A stretch of DNA of 59,179 nt from Photobacterium alginatilyticum (GTDB lineage Bacteria > Pseudomonadota > Gammaproteobacteria > Enterobacterales > Vibrionaceae), in the NCBI RefSeq assembly GCF_009910675.1, contig NZ_RSEJ01000033.1, positions 1 to 59,179 of the forward strand. Direction: 5' to 3'. The position numbers and the translations under genes were made by a program. Shown here one piece after another: positions 17,659-27,708 of the stretch. The notes beneath the pieces are model-generated. The model saw nothing but the letters and a program-made list of their open reading frames with translations. It made no database searches and was not told the origin of the DNA. Position 1 is the stretch's first letter, and the number at the start of each line of letters is the position of its first letter.

Positions 17659-18852
17659 ATGACTAACCCGAATAAAGGAATGCAGGATAATCAAGAGCAG
17701 CTTTTTAAGACGCTTAAACTGTATATTCCTGATTTATGGAGTGCAAAAGCGCACAGCGCCAGTTTTCAAAACACCCGAAGCGGCTATCTGCGTGATCGTA
17801 TCTCGATGCTCGCCATCGTCTGGGGAATCTTAATTGTTCTCTGGGTTCCTTTCGATCTGCTCTTCCTTTCCGGCTCGCTAGGGATAGAAATTGCCATTTC
17901 TCGTGTTGCCCTCGCTGCATATTTATTTACCATTGCCAAATACAACAGCCGTCAAACGTCGTTGAAAAAAGCCCAATGGTGTATGACTTTGATGGTAATT
18001 GGATTGAACTTGTTCTACTTGTATTCAATGCAGGTGCTCGACTTTCCCAACGGCAACAGCGGCATTGAATGTGGTTATACCCTGCTTCCTATCCTGCATG
18101 TCGCCATATTGACCATTCTTCCAGTCACCATAAAAGAAAGCCTCGGGCTGCTTTTTATTACTGCTGTTACTCAGCTTTTTGTTGAGTTTCAGGCTGATAG
18201 ACTACTTACCCCCGAAAACCTTGCTGACTATTGGCTGCAAAATGTCCTGGCGATGATGGTGATCTGGTCGCAGCTGTCCAAGCTATATATGCTAATGCGC
18301 CTGTATCGCCAGGCTACTTTGGACCCGTTAACCGGCATTTATAACCGTCGTATGCTCCTGCAACTGGCAAACAAGTCAATTTCCCACTGCGAAAATAAAG
18401 GCCAGCCATTTTCGGTGTTGATTTTTGATATCGACAAGTTCAAGCGAATTAACGACACCTGGGGACATGGCGCGGGTGATAAAGTATTACGGGGTTTCGC
18501 TGATTTCATGCAAAGCAAGATCCGAAAAACCGATCTGTTTGGCCGCTATGGCGGCGAAGAGTTCATCCTATGCTTGCCTCGTTGTAATTCCGACATGGCC
18601 GAAAAAATTGCGGAACGCATGCTTTGCTACATTCGCCAACTTGAGTTGCCAATCGGCTATGCCGATACCAAGCTACAGATCACCACCTGTATCGGCATCT
18701 CTACCTATTCCAGCGGCGATACGCTCTCTTCCATGATTGAACGCGCAGATCGTGCTCTTTATGAGTGCAAAGACTCCGGCCGTGACTGCAGCCGCTTTCA
18801 TCCGGTTGGTTTTCAGTACCATGGAAATGAGCGCCGAAAGGCAATCGCCTAA
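17659..18852 (+). CDS. Membrane-bound diguanylate cyclase (GGDEF)
   Basis: This 397-aa protein makes cyclic di-GMP from two GTP. An N-terminal region (about residues 45-215) contains roughly six membrane segments and no known periplasmic sensor fold. The GGDEF domain runs from about 220 to 385 with the active GGEEF (FGRYGGEEF near 295) and an intact inhibitory site RKTD five residues upstream, so it is predicted active and product-inhibited. No EAL domain is present. The gene is monocistronic and ends at a strong terminator. Confidence 0.92.
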   Translation: MTNPNKGMQDNQEQLFKTLKLYIPDLWSAKAHSASFQNTRSGYLRDRISMLAIVWGILIVLWVPFDLLFLSGSLGIEIAISRVALAAYLFTIAKYNSRQTSLKKAQWCMTLMVIGLNLFYLYSMQVLDFPNGNSGIECGYTLLPILHVAILTILPVTIKESLGLLFITAVTQLFVEFQADRLLTPENLADYWLQNVLAMMVIWSQLSKLYMLMRLYRQATLDPLTGIYNRRMLLQLANKSISHCENKGQPFSVLIFDIDKFKRINDTWGHGAGDKVLRGFADFMQSKIRKTDLFGRYGGEEFILCLPRCNSDMAEKIAERMLCYIRQLELPIGYADTKLQITTCIGISTYSSGDTLSSMIERADRALYECKDSGRDCSRFHPVGFQYHGNERRKAIA

Positions 18853-18879
18853 TTTTTACACATACCTTCCTTCGAAAAA

Positions 18880-18900
18880 GAGCCGTTCGGCTCTTTTTTT
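18880..18900 (+). terminator. Terminator after the diguanylate cyclase gene
   Basis: Stem GAGCCG-TT-CGGCTC at 18880-18893 followed by seven T residues. Confidence 0.93.
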
Positions 18901-18933
18901 GTTTGCTTTTCATGCAATCAAGCCTCTTATAGC

Positions 18934-18953
18934 GCGAACGAATGTTCGTTCGC
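18934..18953. promoter_or_regulatory. 20-bp perfect palindrome upstream of glpABC, candidate GlpR-type operator
   Basis: GCGAACGAATGTTCGTTCGC is a perfect palindrome 118 bases before glpA. Its arms contain ATGTTCGTT and CGAAC, the words that make up the enteric GlpR operator, but their order is inverted relative to that consensus. Control by GlpR or a related DeoR-family repressor is inference. Confidence 0.5.
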
Positions 18954-18960
18954 TCATTTA

Positions 18961-18976
18961 TGTGTATTGGATCAAA
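18961..18976. promoter_or_regulatory. Candidate CRP site upstream of glpA
   Basis: TGTGT-ATTGGA-TCAAA matches TGTGA-N6-TCACA at 8 of 10 positions and lies eight bases after the palindrome. Cyclic-AMP control of glp operons is established in E. coli. Confidence 0.4.
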
Positions 18977-19070
18977 TAATACCCGCAGTAAAAGTGGCAT
19001 ATTTATTCCTATGAGATAGGGAATCAAACAGTTCCTGAGTAACTGACCAAAACAATAAGCGAAAACGAAC

Positions 19071-20762
19071 ATGACTAGTTGGTTTGAAACAGACGTTGTT
19101 ATTATCGGCGGTGGCGCAACCGGCACAGGCATCATGCGTGATTGTGCGTTACGAGGAATGGCATGTATTCTGGTTGAAAGGGATGACCTTGCTTCAGGTA
19201 CGACCGGACGTAACCACGGCCTGCTCCACTCGGGCGCCCGTTATGCCGTCACGGATCAGGAATCCGCTGAAGAGTGCATTCAAGAAAACCGGATCCTCAA
19301 AAAAATTGCCCGCCACTGTGTGGAAGATACACAGGGGCTGTTTATTTCACTGCCGGACGATGATCTCGATTTTCAGAAAACTTTTCTGTCGTCCTGCCAG
19401 AAAGCAGACATTGATGTCGAGCAGCTGACGCCGCAAGAGGCTTTACGACTAGAGCCTAACTGTAACCCGGATTTGATCGGAGCCGTCAAGGTACCTGACG
19501 GTACGCTTGATCCGTTTCGACTTGCCGCCTCCAACGTACTTGATGCTGTCGAGCATGGTGCCCGCCTGTTCAATCACACGATTGTGACAGGCCTGATCCG
19601 AGACGGTCACACAGTGAAAGGCGTTAACTGTCTGAACACCAAAACGGGCGAACATTTTGAGATTTACGCCAAGCAGGTTGTCAATGCCGCAGGGATCTGG
19701 GGTCAACAGATCTGTGAGTATGGGGATCTCAATATCAAGATGTTCCCTGCCAAAGGATCCCTGCTGATCCTCGACTACCGGATCAACAACCTTGTCATCA
19801 ACCGCTGCCGTAAACCGTCAGATGCCGATATTCTGGTACCCGGTGACACGATTTCTCTGATCGGAACCACTTCTGAGCGTATCGATTACGACAAGATCGA
19901 CGACTTGCATGTCACCAGCAAAGAGATCGATGTGTTACTAGAAGAAGGGGCCAAGCTTGCACCTATCATGGCCAACACCCGCGTTCTTCGTGCTTATGCC
20001 GGTGTCCGCCCTCTCGTTGCCGTCGACGGTGATACCAGCGGCCGTAATATCAGCCGCGGCATTGTATTGCTCGATCATGCAGAACGAGATGGCATGGACG
20101 GCTTCGTAACCATCACCGGCGGCAAGCTGATGACATACCGCATGATGGCTGAATGGACAACCGATCTAGTTGCGAAAAAACTGGGTAACTCGCAACCATG
20201 TATTACCCATGAAAAACCGCTGCCCGGCTCGGAACAAGCAACCGAGAAAACCAAGAAAACAGCTAGTCTTGCCAAACCGGTCTATCAGTCCGCTTACTAC
20301 CGTCATGGCGAGCGGGCCGAGAAGTTCCTCAAGGGCGACAAGAAGAGCCAGGCAGTGATCTGCGAATGCGAGATGGTTACTTGTGGCGAAGTGGAATACG
20401 CCATCAAAGAGCTTGATGTCCATAACCTGGTTGATTTACGTCGCCGTACCCGCGTTGGCATGGGGCCATGCCAGGGAGAACTCTGCTCTTACCGTGCCGC
20501 TGGCTTATTCTCGGAGTATGGCAAAACATCAGGGACCGAAGCGAGCCACCTACTGGGCGAATTCCTTGAAGAACGCTGGAAAGGCATCAAACCGGTATTC
20601 TGGGGCGATGCTATGCGCGAAGGCGAATTTACCTACTGGATCTACGAAGGCTTGTTTGGTGTCAGTGATCTCCCTGAACAACAAGCGGACACATCACTTC
20701 AGGCATCCAGTACAGCAACAAACAAAACAACAAGCGAAACAGCAGACGAGGTCGAGCAATGA
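19071..20762 (+). CDS. glpA: Anaerobic glycerol-3-phosphate dehydrogenase subunit A
   Basis: This 563-aa FAD subunit oxidises sn-glycerol 3-phosphate to dihydroxyacetone phosphate during anaerobic growth. The FAD-binding GGGATGTG is near residue 13, the substrate-domain motifs SGTTGRNHGLLHSGAR near 42-57, and a C-terminal BFD-like [2Fe-2S] site (CECEMVTCGEVE and GMGPCQGELC near 427-475). The last 25 residues are a Thr/Ser/Gln-rich tail beyond the E. coli length (542 aa). It overlaps glpB by four bases (ATGA), which implies translational coupling. Confidence 0.96.
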   Translation: MTSWFETDVVIIGGGATGTGIMRDCALRGMACILVERDDLASGTTGRNHGLLHSGARYAVTDQESAEECIQENRILKKIARHCVEDTQGLFISLPDDDLDFQKTFLSSCQKADIDVEQLTPQEALRLEPNCNPDLIGAVKVPDGTLDPFRLAASNVLDAVEHGARLFNHTIVTGLIRDGHTVKGVNCLNTKTGEHFEIYAKQVVNAAGIWGQQICEYGDLNIKMFPAKGSLLILDYRINNLVINRCRKPSDADILVPGDTISLIGTTSERIDYDKIDDLHVTSKEIDVLLEEGAKLAPIMANTRVLRAYAGVRPLVAVDGDTSGRNISRGIVLLDHAERDGMDGFVTITGGKLMTYRMMAEWTTDLVAKKLGNSQPCITHEKPLPGSEQATEKTKKTASLAKPVYQSAYYRHGERAEKFLKGDKKSQAVICECEMVTCGEVEYAIKELDVHNLVDLRRRTRVGMGPCQGELCSYRAAGLFSEYGKTSGTEASHLLGEFLEERWKGIKPVFWGDAMREGEFTYWIYEGLFGVSDLPEQQADTSLQASSTATNKTTSETADEVEQ

Positions 20763-22087
20763 AATTTGATAGCGTAATTATTGGTGGCGGTGTTGCCGGC
20801 CTAAGTTGTGCGATCCGCTGTGCCGAGGCCGGGTTGAAGACAGCCGTTATTGCTGCAGGCCAAAGTGCCCTGCACTTTTCGTCGGGATCTATCGATGTAC
20901 TGAGCCGCCTGCCTGACGGCCAACCAGTCGCCAACCCATTCAGCGCCTTTGATGAACTGAAAAACCAAAGCCCGGAGCACCCCTACAGCAAGCTGGGCGA
21001 AAGAGCGACACGTGACGCTCTGGACTGGTACCAGGCGATGATGGAAAAATGCGGCGTCTACCTGACAGCTCAGGAAGATGGAGCCAACCATTTGCGCGTC
21101 ACACCTATGGGCACTTTCCGCTCTACCTGGTTATCTCAACAAACCGTCCATCAATTCCCCCTAAAGGATGTCGCGAAGGGGCTGAGCAGTGTTGCCCTCG
21201 TTACCATTGACGGTTTCCGTGATTTCCAGCCTAAACTGGCGGCCGACAACCTGGCGAAGCTACCGCAGTTTAAAGATGTCACCATCACGACAGCTGCCGT
21301 CGAGCTACCTGATTTCGAGACAATGCAGCGTAATCCGTGTGAATTTCGCTCCATCGATCTCTCCCGGGTGCTACGTGACGAAACCAAGCTTTGTGCCTTT
21401 GCCAAGTCATTGATCCAACACGTCGGCAAAGCCGATCTTGTGATTCTGCCGTCCATTTTTGGCAATGGCGACGGGGCGGCAACGATTAAGCTGCTTGAAG
21501 GGCTGACTGGCTTTAAGATCTGTGAGATCCCAACCATGCCACCTTCTCTGCTGGGTATTCGTCTGGAAGAAGCCATGAAGTCTCACTTCAAAGCGCTAGG
21601 TGGCTTGATCCTTGCTGGGGACGAAGTAAAGCGCGGTGAATTCGAAGACGGCGAGCTAAAACGTATTTATACCAAGCACCATCATGACATGCCGCTCGTT
21701 GCGGACAATTACCTCATTGCCAGCGGTAGTTTCTTCAGCCGAGGCATGAGTGCGCAAAGACATGCTATCGAAGAACCTATCTTCGGTCTGGACATGACTG
21801 ATCTGCCACATCGCGATCACTGGTATCAACCTGAGTTCTTTGCCAAGCAGAGTCATCCGTTCCTCAAGATGGGTGTCACCTGCAATTCTCAGCTACAGCC
21901 ATCTATCAACAACCAGAGCATCAGCAATCTGTACTGCGCAGGTGCCCTGCTTGCCCATTATGATCCGGTCTTCGAAGGCTGCGGCAGCGGTGTCGCCATC
22001 AGCACCGGCTATCATGTTGCCGAGAAAATGATTAAAGCGCAGCACCAAACAACAGAACACGCACAACAAGAAAGGACTATCGCATGA
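20759..22087 (+). CDS. glpB: Anaerobic glycerol-3-phosphate dehydrogenase subunit B
   Basis: This 442-aa FMN/FAD-binding subunit joins GlpA in the soluble catalytic dimer and passes electrons to GlpC. The N-terminal dinucleotide fold is IIGGGVAGLSCAIRCAEAG (residues 6-24), followed by ALHFSSGSIDVLSRLPDG typical of GlpB. A second FAD-type motif lies near the C terminus (NLYCAGALLAHYDPVFEGCGSG). It overlaps glpA and glpC by four bases each. Confidence 0.96.
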   Translation: MKFDSVIIGGGVAGLSCAIRCAEAGLKTAVIAAGQSALHFSSGSIDVLSRLPDGQPVANPFSAFDELKNQSPEHPYSKLGERATRDALDWYQAMMEKCGVYLTAQEDGANHLRVTPMGTFRSTWLSQQTVHQFPLKDVAKGLSSVALVTIDGFRDFQPKLAADNLAKLPQFKDVTITTAAVELPDFETMQRNPCEFRSIDLSRVLRDETKLCAFAKSLIQHVGKADLVILPSIFGNGDGAATIKLLEGLTGFKICEIPTMPPSLLGIRLEEAMKSHFKALGGLILAGDEVKRGEFEDGELKRIYTKHHHDMPLVADNYLIASGSFFSRGMSAQRHAIEEPIFGLDMTDLPHRDHWYQPEFFAKQSHPFLKMGVTCNSQLQPSINNQSISNLYCAGALLAHYDPVFEGCGSGVAISTGYHVAEKMIKAQHQTTEHAQQERTIA

Positions 22088-23295
22088 GCCTTCCAAAAAA
22101 AGACACCAGCTTTGATCAATGTATCAAGTGCACTGTATGTACCGTCTACTGCCCTGTCGCAAAGGCCAACCCGCAGTATCCGGGACCGAAGCAATGTGGC
22201 CCGGATGGCGAGCGTCTGCGAATCAAGAGTCCTGAGTTTTATGATGAGACCCTGAAGCTGTGTACCAACTGCAAGCGCTGTGAAACGGCCTGTCCTTCCG
22301 GCGTCAAGATTGGCGATATGATTGCCGTCGCCCGCGACGAGCATGCCAAAATGCCGCTGAACATCAAAACCATCCGTGACTTTGTACTCAGCCACACTGA
22401 TCTGATGGGGACAGCTGCAACACCATTTGCGCCTGTTGTTAACGCCATCACCGGCATGAAGCCGGTGAAAAAAATCATGCACAAAACCATCGGCGTGCAC
22501 GATCACAAAAGTCTGCCGAAGTACTCCCACGGCACATTCCGTCGCTGGTACAAGCAAAACTGCACCAGCCAGGCACTGTATCCCAAGCAGGTACATTACT
22601 TCCACGGCTGCTATGTGAACTATAACCACCCTCAGCTAGGTAAAGACTTCGTCAAAGTCATGAACGCCATGAGCATCGGTGTCCAGCTGCTCGACAAAGA
22701 GAAATGCTGCGGCGTGCCGCTCATCGCCAACGGCTTCTTTGATAAAGCGAAGAAAAATGCCAAACTGAACGTCAAGAACTTTACCGATGCCATCGAAAAG
22801 TATGATGCGCCAATCATCTCGACATCATCGACCTGTTCCTTCACCCTGCGCGAAGAATACCCAGAGGTACTCAAGGTTGATAACAGCCAGGTGGCCGACA
22901 GAATCGAGTTCGTTACCCGCTTTCTGCTAAGAAGCTTTATGAATGGCAATATGCCGAAAATGAAGCCGGTCAATAAGAAAGTGGTCTACCACACGCCGTG
23001 TCACCTTGAGCGTACCGGTGGCAGCCTGTATACCATTGAGCTGCTCAAGATGATCCCAGGCCTGGAACTGGTGGTGCTGGACAGCCAGTGCTGCGGTCTT
23101 GCAGGAACTTACGGCTTCAAAACCGAGAACTATGACACTTCGATGGCTATCGGTAACAAGCTGTTCAAGCAAATTCGCCAGGAAAATGCCGATTTCGCCA
23201 TTACAGACTGCGAAACCTGTAAATGGCAAATCGAAGAAAATACCGACCTTGAAACCATCCACCCCGTCTCAGTCTTGGCGATGGCTCTAGCCTGA
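22084..23295 (+). CDS. glpC: Anaerobic glycerol-3-phosphate dehydrogenase subunit C
   Basis: This 403-aa subunit anchors GlpAB to the membrane and sends electrons to menaquinone. Two [4Fe-4S] motifs are visible: CIKCTVCTVYCP near residues 12-23 and CTNCKRCETACP near 59-70. Two cysteine-rich CCG motifs follow (KEKCCGVP near 208 and DSQCCGLAG near 335), as in heterodisulfide-reductase-like proteins. Length is close to the E. coli protein (396 aa). It closes the operon before a terminator. Confidence 0.96.
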   Translation: MSLPKKDTSFDQCIKCTVCTVYCPVAKANPQYPGPKQCGPDGERLRIKSPEFYDETLKLCTNCKRCETACPSGVKIGDMIAVARDEHAKMPLNIKTIRDFVLSHTDLMGTAATPFAPVVNAITGMKPVKKIMHKTIGVHDHKSLPKYSHGTFRRWYKQNCTSQALYPKQVHYFHGCYVNYNHPQLGKDFVKVMNAMSIGVQLLDKEKCCGVPLIANGFFDKAKKNAKLNVKNFTDAIEKYDAPIISTSSTCSFTLREEYPEVLKVDNSQVADRIEFVTRFLLRSFMNGNMPKMKPVNKKVVYHTPCHLERTGGSLYTIELLKMIPGLELVVLDSQCCGLAGTYGFKTENYDTSMAIGNKLFKQIRQENADFAITDCETCKWQIEENTDLETIHPVSVLAMALA

Positions 23296-23300
23296 TCCTA

Positions 23301-23330
23301 AGAGGGCCTAACCGGCCCTCTCCTCATTTT
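23301..23330 (+). terminator. Terminator of glpABC
   Basis: Perfect 8-bp stem AGAGGGCC/GGCCCTCT with a five-base loop, followed by CCTCATTTT. The T-run is short. The following 260 bases up to the chemoreceptor gene show no gene. Confidence 0.8.
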
Positions 23331-23597
23331 ATTACAACATTCTTGATAGAGATCCTATAGTTATTCTTGTGCTAGAAGAAAAGCTGGCAATGATGCCCGA
23401 CATTCTGGACGGAATCTTTTCTGGCAACCTGATCTTAAAGCAAAGAGAAATGACACGCAGGGAAGCATCAGGAACCTCATCCTATAGCTGAAGTATGCAG
23501 TAGCTAGCGCTGGTAGCCAAAGATGGCAACAGCCGATAGCGGCCCTATGAAGATCATCGTGTAGAGACGGTGCTAACTATCATTATGGGGGTAAACC

Positions 23598-25484
23598 ATG
23601 CGCATACTGTCTGTTCAGACAATCAAGGCCAAGCTATACCTGATCAGTTTTATTCTTGTCGCTTCAATGCTCGCCTTCGGCTTTTTTGAAATGGTATCTT
23701 TCAAAAAGATTGATAACTTACAGTTTGCTGCTCAGGAAACCGCGCACAGTAAAGCTGATTTACTGAAACTACGCCGCCATGAAAAAGACTTTCTGGCCCG
23801 ACTGGATGCCAAATATATAGAAGAGTTTAATACCGACCAGATTGCCCTCTCTGATCGGATAGGCCGAATAAAAACCATTCTAAGCCAATACAGCTCTCAG
23901 CATGGGAACAGCTTTGACTATGTGCTGGAAGTGCTCGACCAGTATTCAACCCAATTTAATGAAATCACCGATCAGAGTGTCCTGATAGGCCTGACAATGG
24001 AAGATGGCCTGCGAGGCAATATCAACAATGCAGCTAACGATACTGAGGAAAAGATACTGGCCACCGGCGACGAGCAGCTCCACCGCATGCTGCTGACGCT
24101 CAGGCGCAACGAGAAAGACTTTATCATCACCAAAAATGCCGACCACCTCGGTTACTTCAACAACAACATCGACACCCTGCAGCAAGCCGTCAGGGATAAG
24201 CCCCTCAGTCGTTCAGAGCAAAGAGGGCTAAGACGCAGTTTGATCATGTACCAGATGATGTTCGAAGAGCTGGTCGATGGCTATACCACAATTGGCCTTA
24301 GCCATACCGAAGGGTTTTATGGCGAGCTTCGTAAACAAGTGCATATTGTCGAGAACGAAATCGATCGGTTAGAGCTGGCAATTATCGACGATATCAATCA
24401 TCAGCAATATCAGGAAAAACTCACGCTAGCTATCAGCGGTGTGGCTATCACCCTGTTCATGACCATTGTCCTGCTGACATTCAGCCGCAAGATCACCCAG
24501 CGTCTGGCAACCGTTAACCATATGATGAAAGACATTGCCGAAGGCAACGGTGACTTAACGGTCAGAATGAATGATAACGGCAAGGATGAACTGGCAGAGC
24601 TCAGCCACTCTTTCGACAGATTTACCTCCAAGCTGCAAACCATCGTCACCAGCATCGCCGACATATCACAGCAGCTCTCTCATGCCGCCTCAGAGTCGAC
24701 ATCAGCTTCAAATAACAGCCTGGAAAATGCTGAACAGCAGCAGGGGGAATCTTCCAACGTCGCCACGGCAATCAACCAGTTGCTGGCCACCAGCAATGAA
24801 ATCGCCAGTAATATCAATGATGCCGCCGACTCCGCTGAAAAAGTGAAACTTGAAGCACAAAACAGCCTGCAAACAAGCGAGCAAGCCGGAGAGTCTATTC
24901 AGGCGCTGGCCTCAGATATTGCCGAATCTCAAACGCTGATTGAGCGCCTTGAGACTGAAAGCAGCAACATTAACAAAGTGATTGCCGTGATCCGGGATAT
25001 TACTGAGCAAACCAACCTGCTGGCTCTCAATGCAGCCATCGAAGCCGCACGAGCTGGTGAACATGGCCGCGGCTTTGCCGTCGTCGCCGACGAAGTCCGA
25101 CAACTGGCTCAGCGCACACATAGTTCTACCCAGGAGATAGAACATACCATCGAAAAATTGCACTCTGGCGTTGAAGAGAGTGTCGCGATTATGCAAAAGA
25201 GCCAGTCACAGACTGAATTGACCGTTAACCAAACCAACCAGGCAACAGATTCCGTCAACCGTATCGTAACTGCGATTACCGATATCTCGGACAAAAACTT
25301 GCAGATAGCCTCAGCCTCGGAGCAACAGGCCATGGTGTCTGCCGAAATCGACAAGAATATTACCCGAATATCAGAACTGGCGATGAGTACGGCATCAGCC
25401 GTCAGCCAATCTTCTCAAGCCAGTCAGGACGTTTCTAAGATGGCCGGGCAGCTCGGAGAAGTCGTCGGTCAGTTTAAGTATTAA
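23598..25484 (+). CDS. Methyl-accepting chemotaxis protein with an HBM-type sensor domain
   Basis: This 628-aa receptor signals through CheA/CheW. TM1 is near residues 12-30. A helical periplasmic domain (about 40-270) carries two copies of a motif, LRRHEKDFL and LRRNEKDFI, that mark the helical bimodular (HBM) sensor; related domains bind organic acids such as TCA intermediates. TM2 is near 275-293, then HAMP (about 295-350) and a long signalling hairpin with the hub ITEQTNLLALNAAIEAARAGEHGRGFAVVADEVR-type core near 470-505. The ligand is not predictable. Confidence 0.92.
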   Translation: MRILSVQTIKAKLYLISFILVASMLAFGFFEMVSFKKIDNLQFAAQETAHSKADLLKLRRHEKDFLARLDAKYIEEFNTDQIALSDRIGRIKTILSQYSSQHGNSFDYVLEVLDQYSTQFNEITDQSVLIGLTMEDGLRGNINNAANDTEEKILATGDEQLHRMLLTLRRNEKDFIITKNADHLGYFNNNIDTLQQAVRDKPLSRSEQRGLRRSLIMYQMMFEELVDGYTTIGLSHTEGFYGELRKQVHIVENEIDRLELAIIDDINHQQYQEKLTLAISGVAITLFMTIVLLTFSRKITQRLATVNHMMKDIAEGNGDLTVRMNDNGKDELAELSHSFDRFTSKLQTIVTSIADISQQLSHAASESTSASNNSLENAEQQQGESSNVATAINQLLATSNEIASNINDAADSAEKVKLEAQNSLQTSEQAGESIQALASDIAESQTLIERLETESSNINKVIAVIRDITEQTNLLALNAAIEAARAGEHGRGFAVVADEVRQLAQRTHSSTQEIEHTIEKLHSGVEESVAIMQKSQSQTELTVNQTNQATDSVNRIVTAITDISDKNLQIASASEQQAMVSAEIDKNITRISELAMSTASAVSQSSQASQDVSKMAGQLGEVVGQFKY

Positions 25485-25508
25485 ATACTAATCATATCCT
25501 TTCGTTCT

Positions 25509-26732
25509 TCAGGCCGCTGGCTGGATGTCATTCGCTGCGGCCTCTTCTTTTACTGCGACTTTTTCTTTGCTCATCAGTCGAAGGCACAATAGATAAATCA
25601 CCCCGTACAGCACCGTTCCACCTAGCAACACCCCCTGCCACGCTCCATATTGCCAACAAGCTATCAGGTAAAAGCCCCCGAGACTTCCTCCGGCATAATA
25701 GTGGACAAGGTACAATGCTGTGGCTGTTGCCTTGGCCGTTGTCGCTTTCTGACTCACCCAGGCATAAGCCAGCGAGTGGGTAAAAAAAGCGCCGGAGCTT
25801 ATCAGCATCAGGCCTGCCATCATCGCAGGAATGGTTTCTATCGCGGCCACCCACATCCCCACTACACTCACCGTTGTTCCTATAATCATCCCGGTGGTCG
25901 GGTTATAGGACTGGCTCCACCTACCACTGAACTTGGCACTCAGGGTACCGGTGAGATAACACAGAAAAATCATAGAAGCCCAGCTCACCGGCACCGAGTA
26001 CGGTTCGGCGACCAGACGAAAGCCCATCACCGTATATAGGTTCACAAAGAGAGCAAAGTTCACTCCGCCTATCAGCATCGCATACCACAGAACCGGTTTT
26101 CTCAAATGCTGAATCACACTCTGGGTATGCAGTCTCAGCTGGCCTTTTCTGGCGACAAAGTGTTGCTGTGGCGGCAGTAGTTTCCACACAAGCAAGGCAA
26201 TAACAAGACTGAATAACGCCATACTGATCACCGCCGATTGCCAACCCCAGTGATCAGATATAAACCCGCCCGCCAGACGACCGACAATCCCTCCCAATGA
26301 GTTGGCACTGATATAACCGCCGACGGCAACCATCAATGCCCGAGGCGTAAACTCTTCGGCCATATAGGCAACAGCCACTGCCGCAAACCCTGCGAGAGCC
26401 GCTCCCATACCGGCCCGGGCAAGACTCAGCATCAGTAAATTCTCGGCCCCCAGCATCAACAAACCAACAACAGGCAACAGGAACAAGCTGATAAGCATCA
26501 CACGACGACGGCCTATCACTTCAGAACCTACCGCCCAAGGCACAAGCATCACGGCCAGAGACAATGTTCCTGCTGCCAGCAACCAATTGACTTCTGTTGC
26601 CGTGGCCGAAAACTCGTTGGCCATCAACGGTAGCATTGGCTGAAACAGATAAAGATTACAAAAAACCAAAAAGGAGCCCAGGGCAAGAGCAAAGCTGGCA
26701 CGTTTATAAGCAGGGGTTTTTAAATCAATCAT
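25509..26732 (-). CDS. MFS transporter, YnfM-like
   Basis: This 407-aa major facilitator has twelve predicted membrane segments, the first near residues 12-33 (FALALGSFLVFCNLYLFQPMLPLMANEF). The LPLMANEFSATATEVNWLLA and VIGRRRVM loop between TM2 and TM3 fit the drug/arabinose-type exporter group, with E. coli YnfM as the closest recalled relative. It is divergent from a LysR gene with a 103-base gap, the same arrangement as ynfM/ynfL in E. coli. Substrate unknown; the direction is probably export. Confidence 0.85.
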   Translation of the reverse strand: MIDLKTPAYKRASFALALGSFLVFCNLYLFQPMLPLMANEFSATATEVNWLLAAGTLSLAVMLVPWAVGSEVIGRRRVMLISLFLLPVVGLLMLGAENLLMLSLARAGMGAALAGFAAVAVAYMAEEFTPRALMVAVGGYISANSLGGIVGRLAGGFISDHWGWQSAVISMALFSLVIALLVWKLLPPQQHFVARKGQLRLHTQSVIQHLRKPVLWYAMLIGGVNFALFVNLYTVMGFRLVAEPYSVPVSWASMIFLCYLTGTLSAKFSGRWSQSYNPTTGMIIGTTVSVVGMWVAAIETIPAMMAGLMLISSGAFFTHSLAYAWVSQKATTAKATATALYLVHYYAGGSLGGFYLIACWQYGAWQGVLLGGTVLYGVIYLLCLRLMSKEKVAVKEEAAANDIQPAA

Positions 26733-26835
26733 TATCGAGGGCCATACCGTTGAAATCTAATAAAACGGTAGCAATTCATTCCCAATAATGAAAATATATT
26801 AAAAATATAGGGATGATAGTTTTTGTTTATAGCCA

Positions 26836-27708
26836 ATGGATATTCGTCAGCTCACCTACTTCGTCAAACTGGCCGAAACGGGTAATTTCACCCGGGCAGC
26901 CGAGCAGCTGCATATCGCCCAACCGGCGCTCAGCATTGCCATCAAAAAGCTCGAAAGCCAACTTGAGCTGCCACTTTTCCACCGCAATGATCGCAAGGTC
27001 ATGCTCACCCATGAAGGCAACATTCTGCTTGAACACGCCCGACTCATTCTCAGGCAAATGGAAGATGCCAACATCGCGATGGCGGAGTTAAGGGGACTGG
27101 AAAAAGGGGAAGTTCGGCTTGGGTTGCCAAGTATGCTCGGATCGTATTTTTTTCCCGATATTCTGATGGGCTTCAAAAGCCAGTACCCCAATTTGAAACT
27201 GACCATTGTCGAAGCCGGCACCCAGTCCATTCGGAAAATGCTATTAAATGGCGAACTGGATCTCGGTATCATCCACAACGCAGATGTCCCCGACAGCCTT
27301 GTCACCGAGCACCTTATCAACTCGCAAATGGTTGCGGTGGTTGGCGAGGGAAACCCGTTGGCCAAGCAAAAGACAGTCAGCTTTAGTGACTTCTTCAAAA
27401 ACGAACTGGTGATGTTTAAGCAGGGTTACTTTCACCGAGAGTTCATTGATGATGTCTGCCGTCAATATCAATTGATACCCCAGATTGCCTTCGAAACAAA
27501 CCTGCTGCCAATGATTTTGAAAATAGTCCGTAATGACTTCGCCATTACAGCACTGCTGGAGATGGTAACCCAGCATGAACAAGGATTGTCGGCCATCCCC
27601 TTTCAGCAGCCTGTATACCTTGATATAGCCATCGCCTGGCGAAAGAACGGGTACTTATCTGTTGCTGATCGTGCCTTTATGGAGTTTGTTAAGCAACACT
27701 GCCAATAG
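26836..27708 (+). CDS. LysR-family regulator, YnfL-like
   Basis: This 290-aa LysR protein has a winged helix at residues 1-60 (AETGNFTRAAEQLHIAQPALSIAIKKLE) and an effector domain beginning ELRGLEKGEVRLGLPSMLGSYFFP. It lies head-to-head with an MFS transporter gene and probably controls it. Confidence 0.9.
   Translation: MDIRQLTYFVKLAETGNFTRAAEQLHIAQPALSIAIKKLESQLELPLFHRNDRKVMLTHEGNILLEHARLILRQMEDANIAMAELRGLEKGEVRLGLPSMLGSYFFPDILMGFKSQYPNLKLTIVEAGTQSIRKMLLNGELDLGIIHNADVPDSLVTEHLINSQMVAVVGEGNPLAKQKTVSFSDFFKNELVMFKQGYFHREFIDDVCRQYQLIPQIAFETNLLPMILKIVRNDFAITALLEMVTQHEQGLSAIPFQQPVYLDIAIAWRKNGYLSVADRAFMEFVKQHCQ

Noticed and set aside
22012..22629. Long minus-strand open frame (205 codons) across glpB/glpC
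   Set aside because: It lies wholly opposite two well-supported glp genes, has no family-like motifs and no ribosome site; it is a shadow frame.
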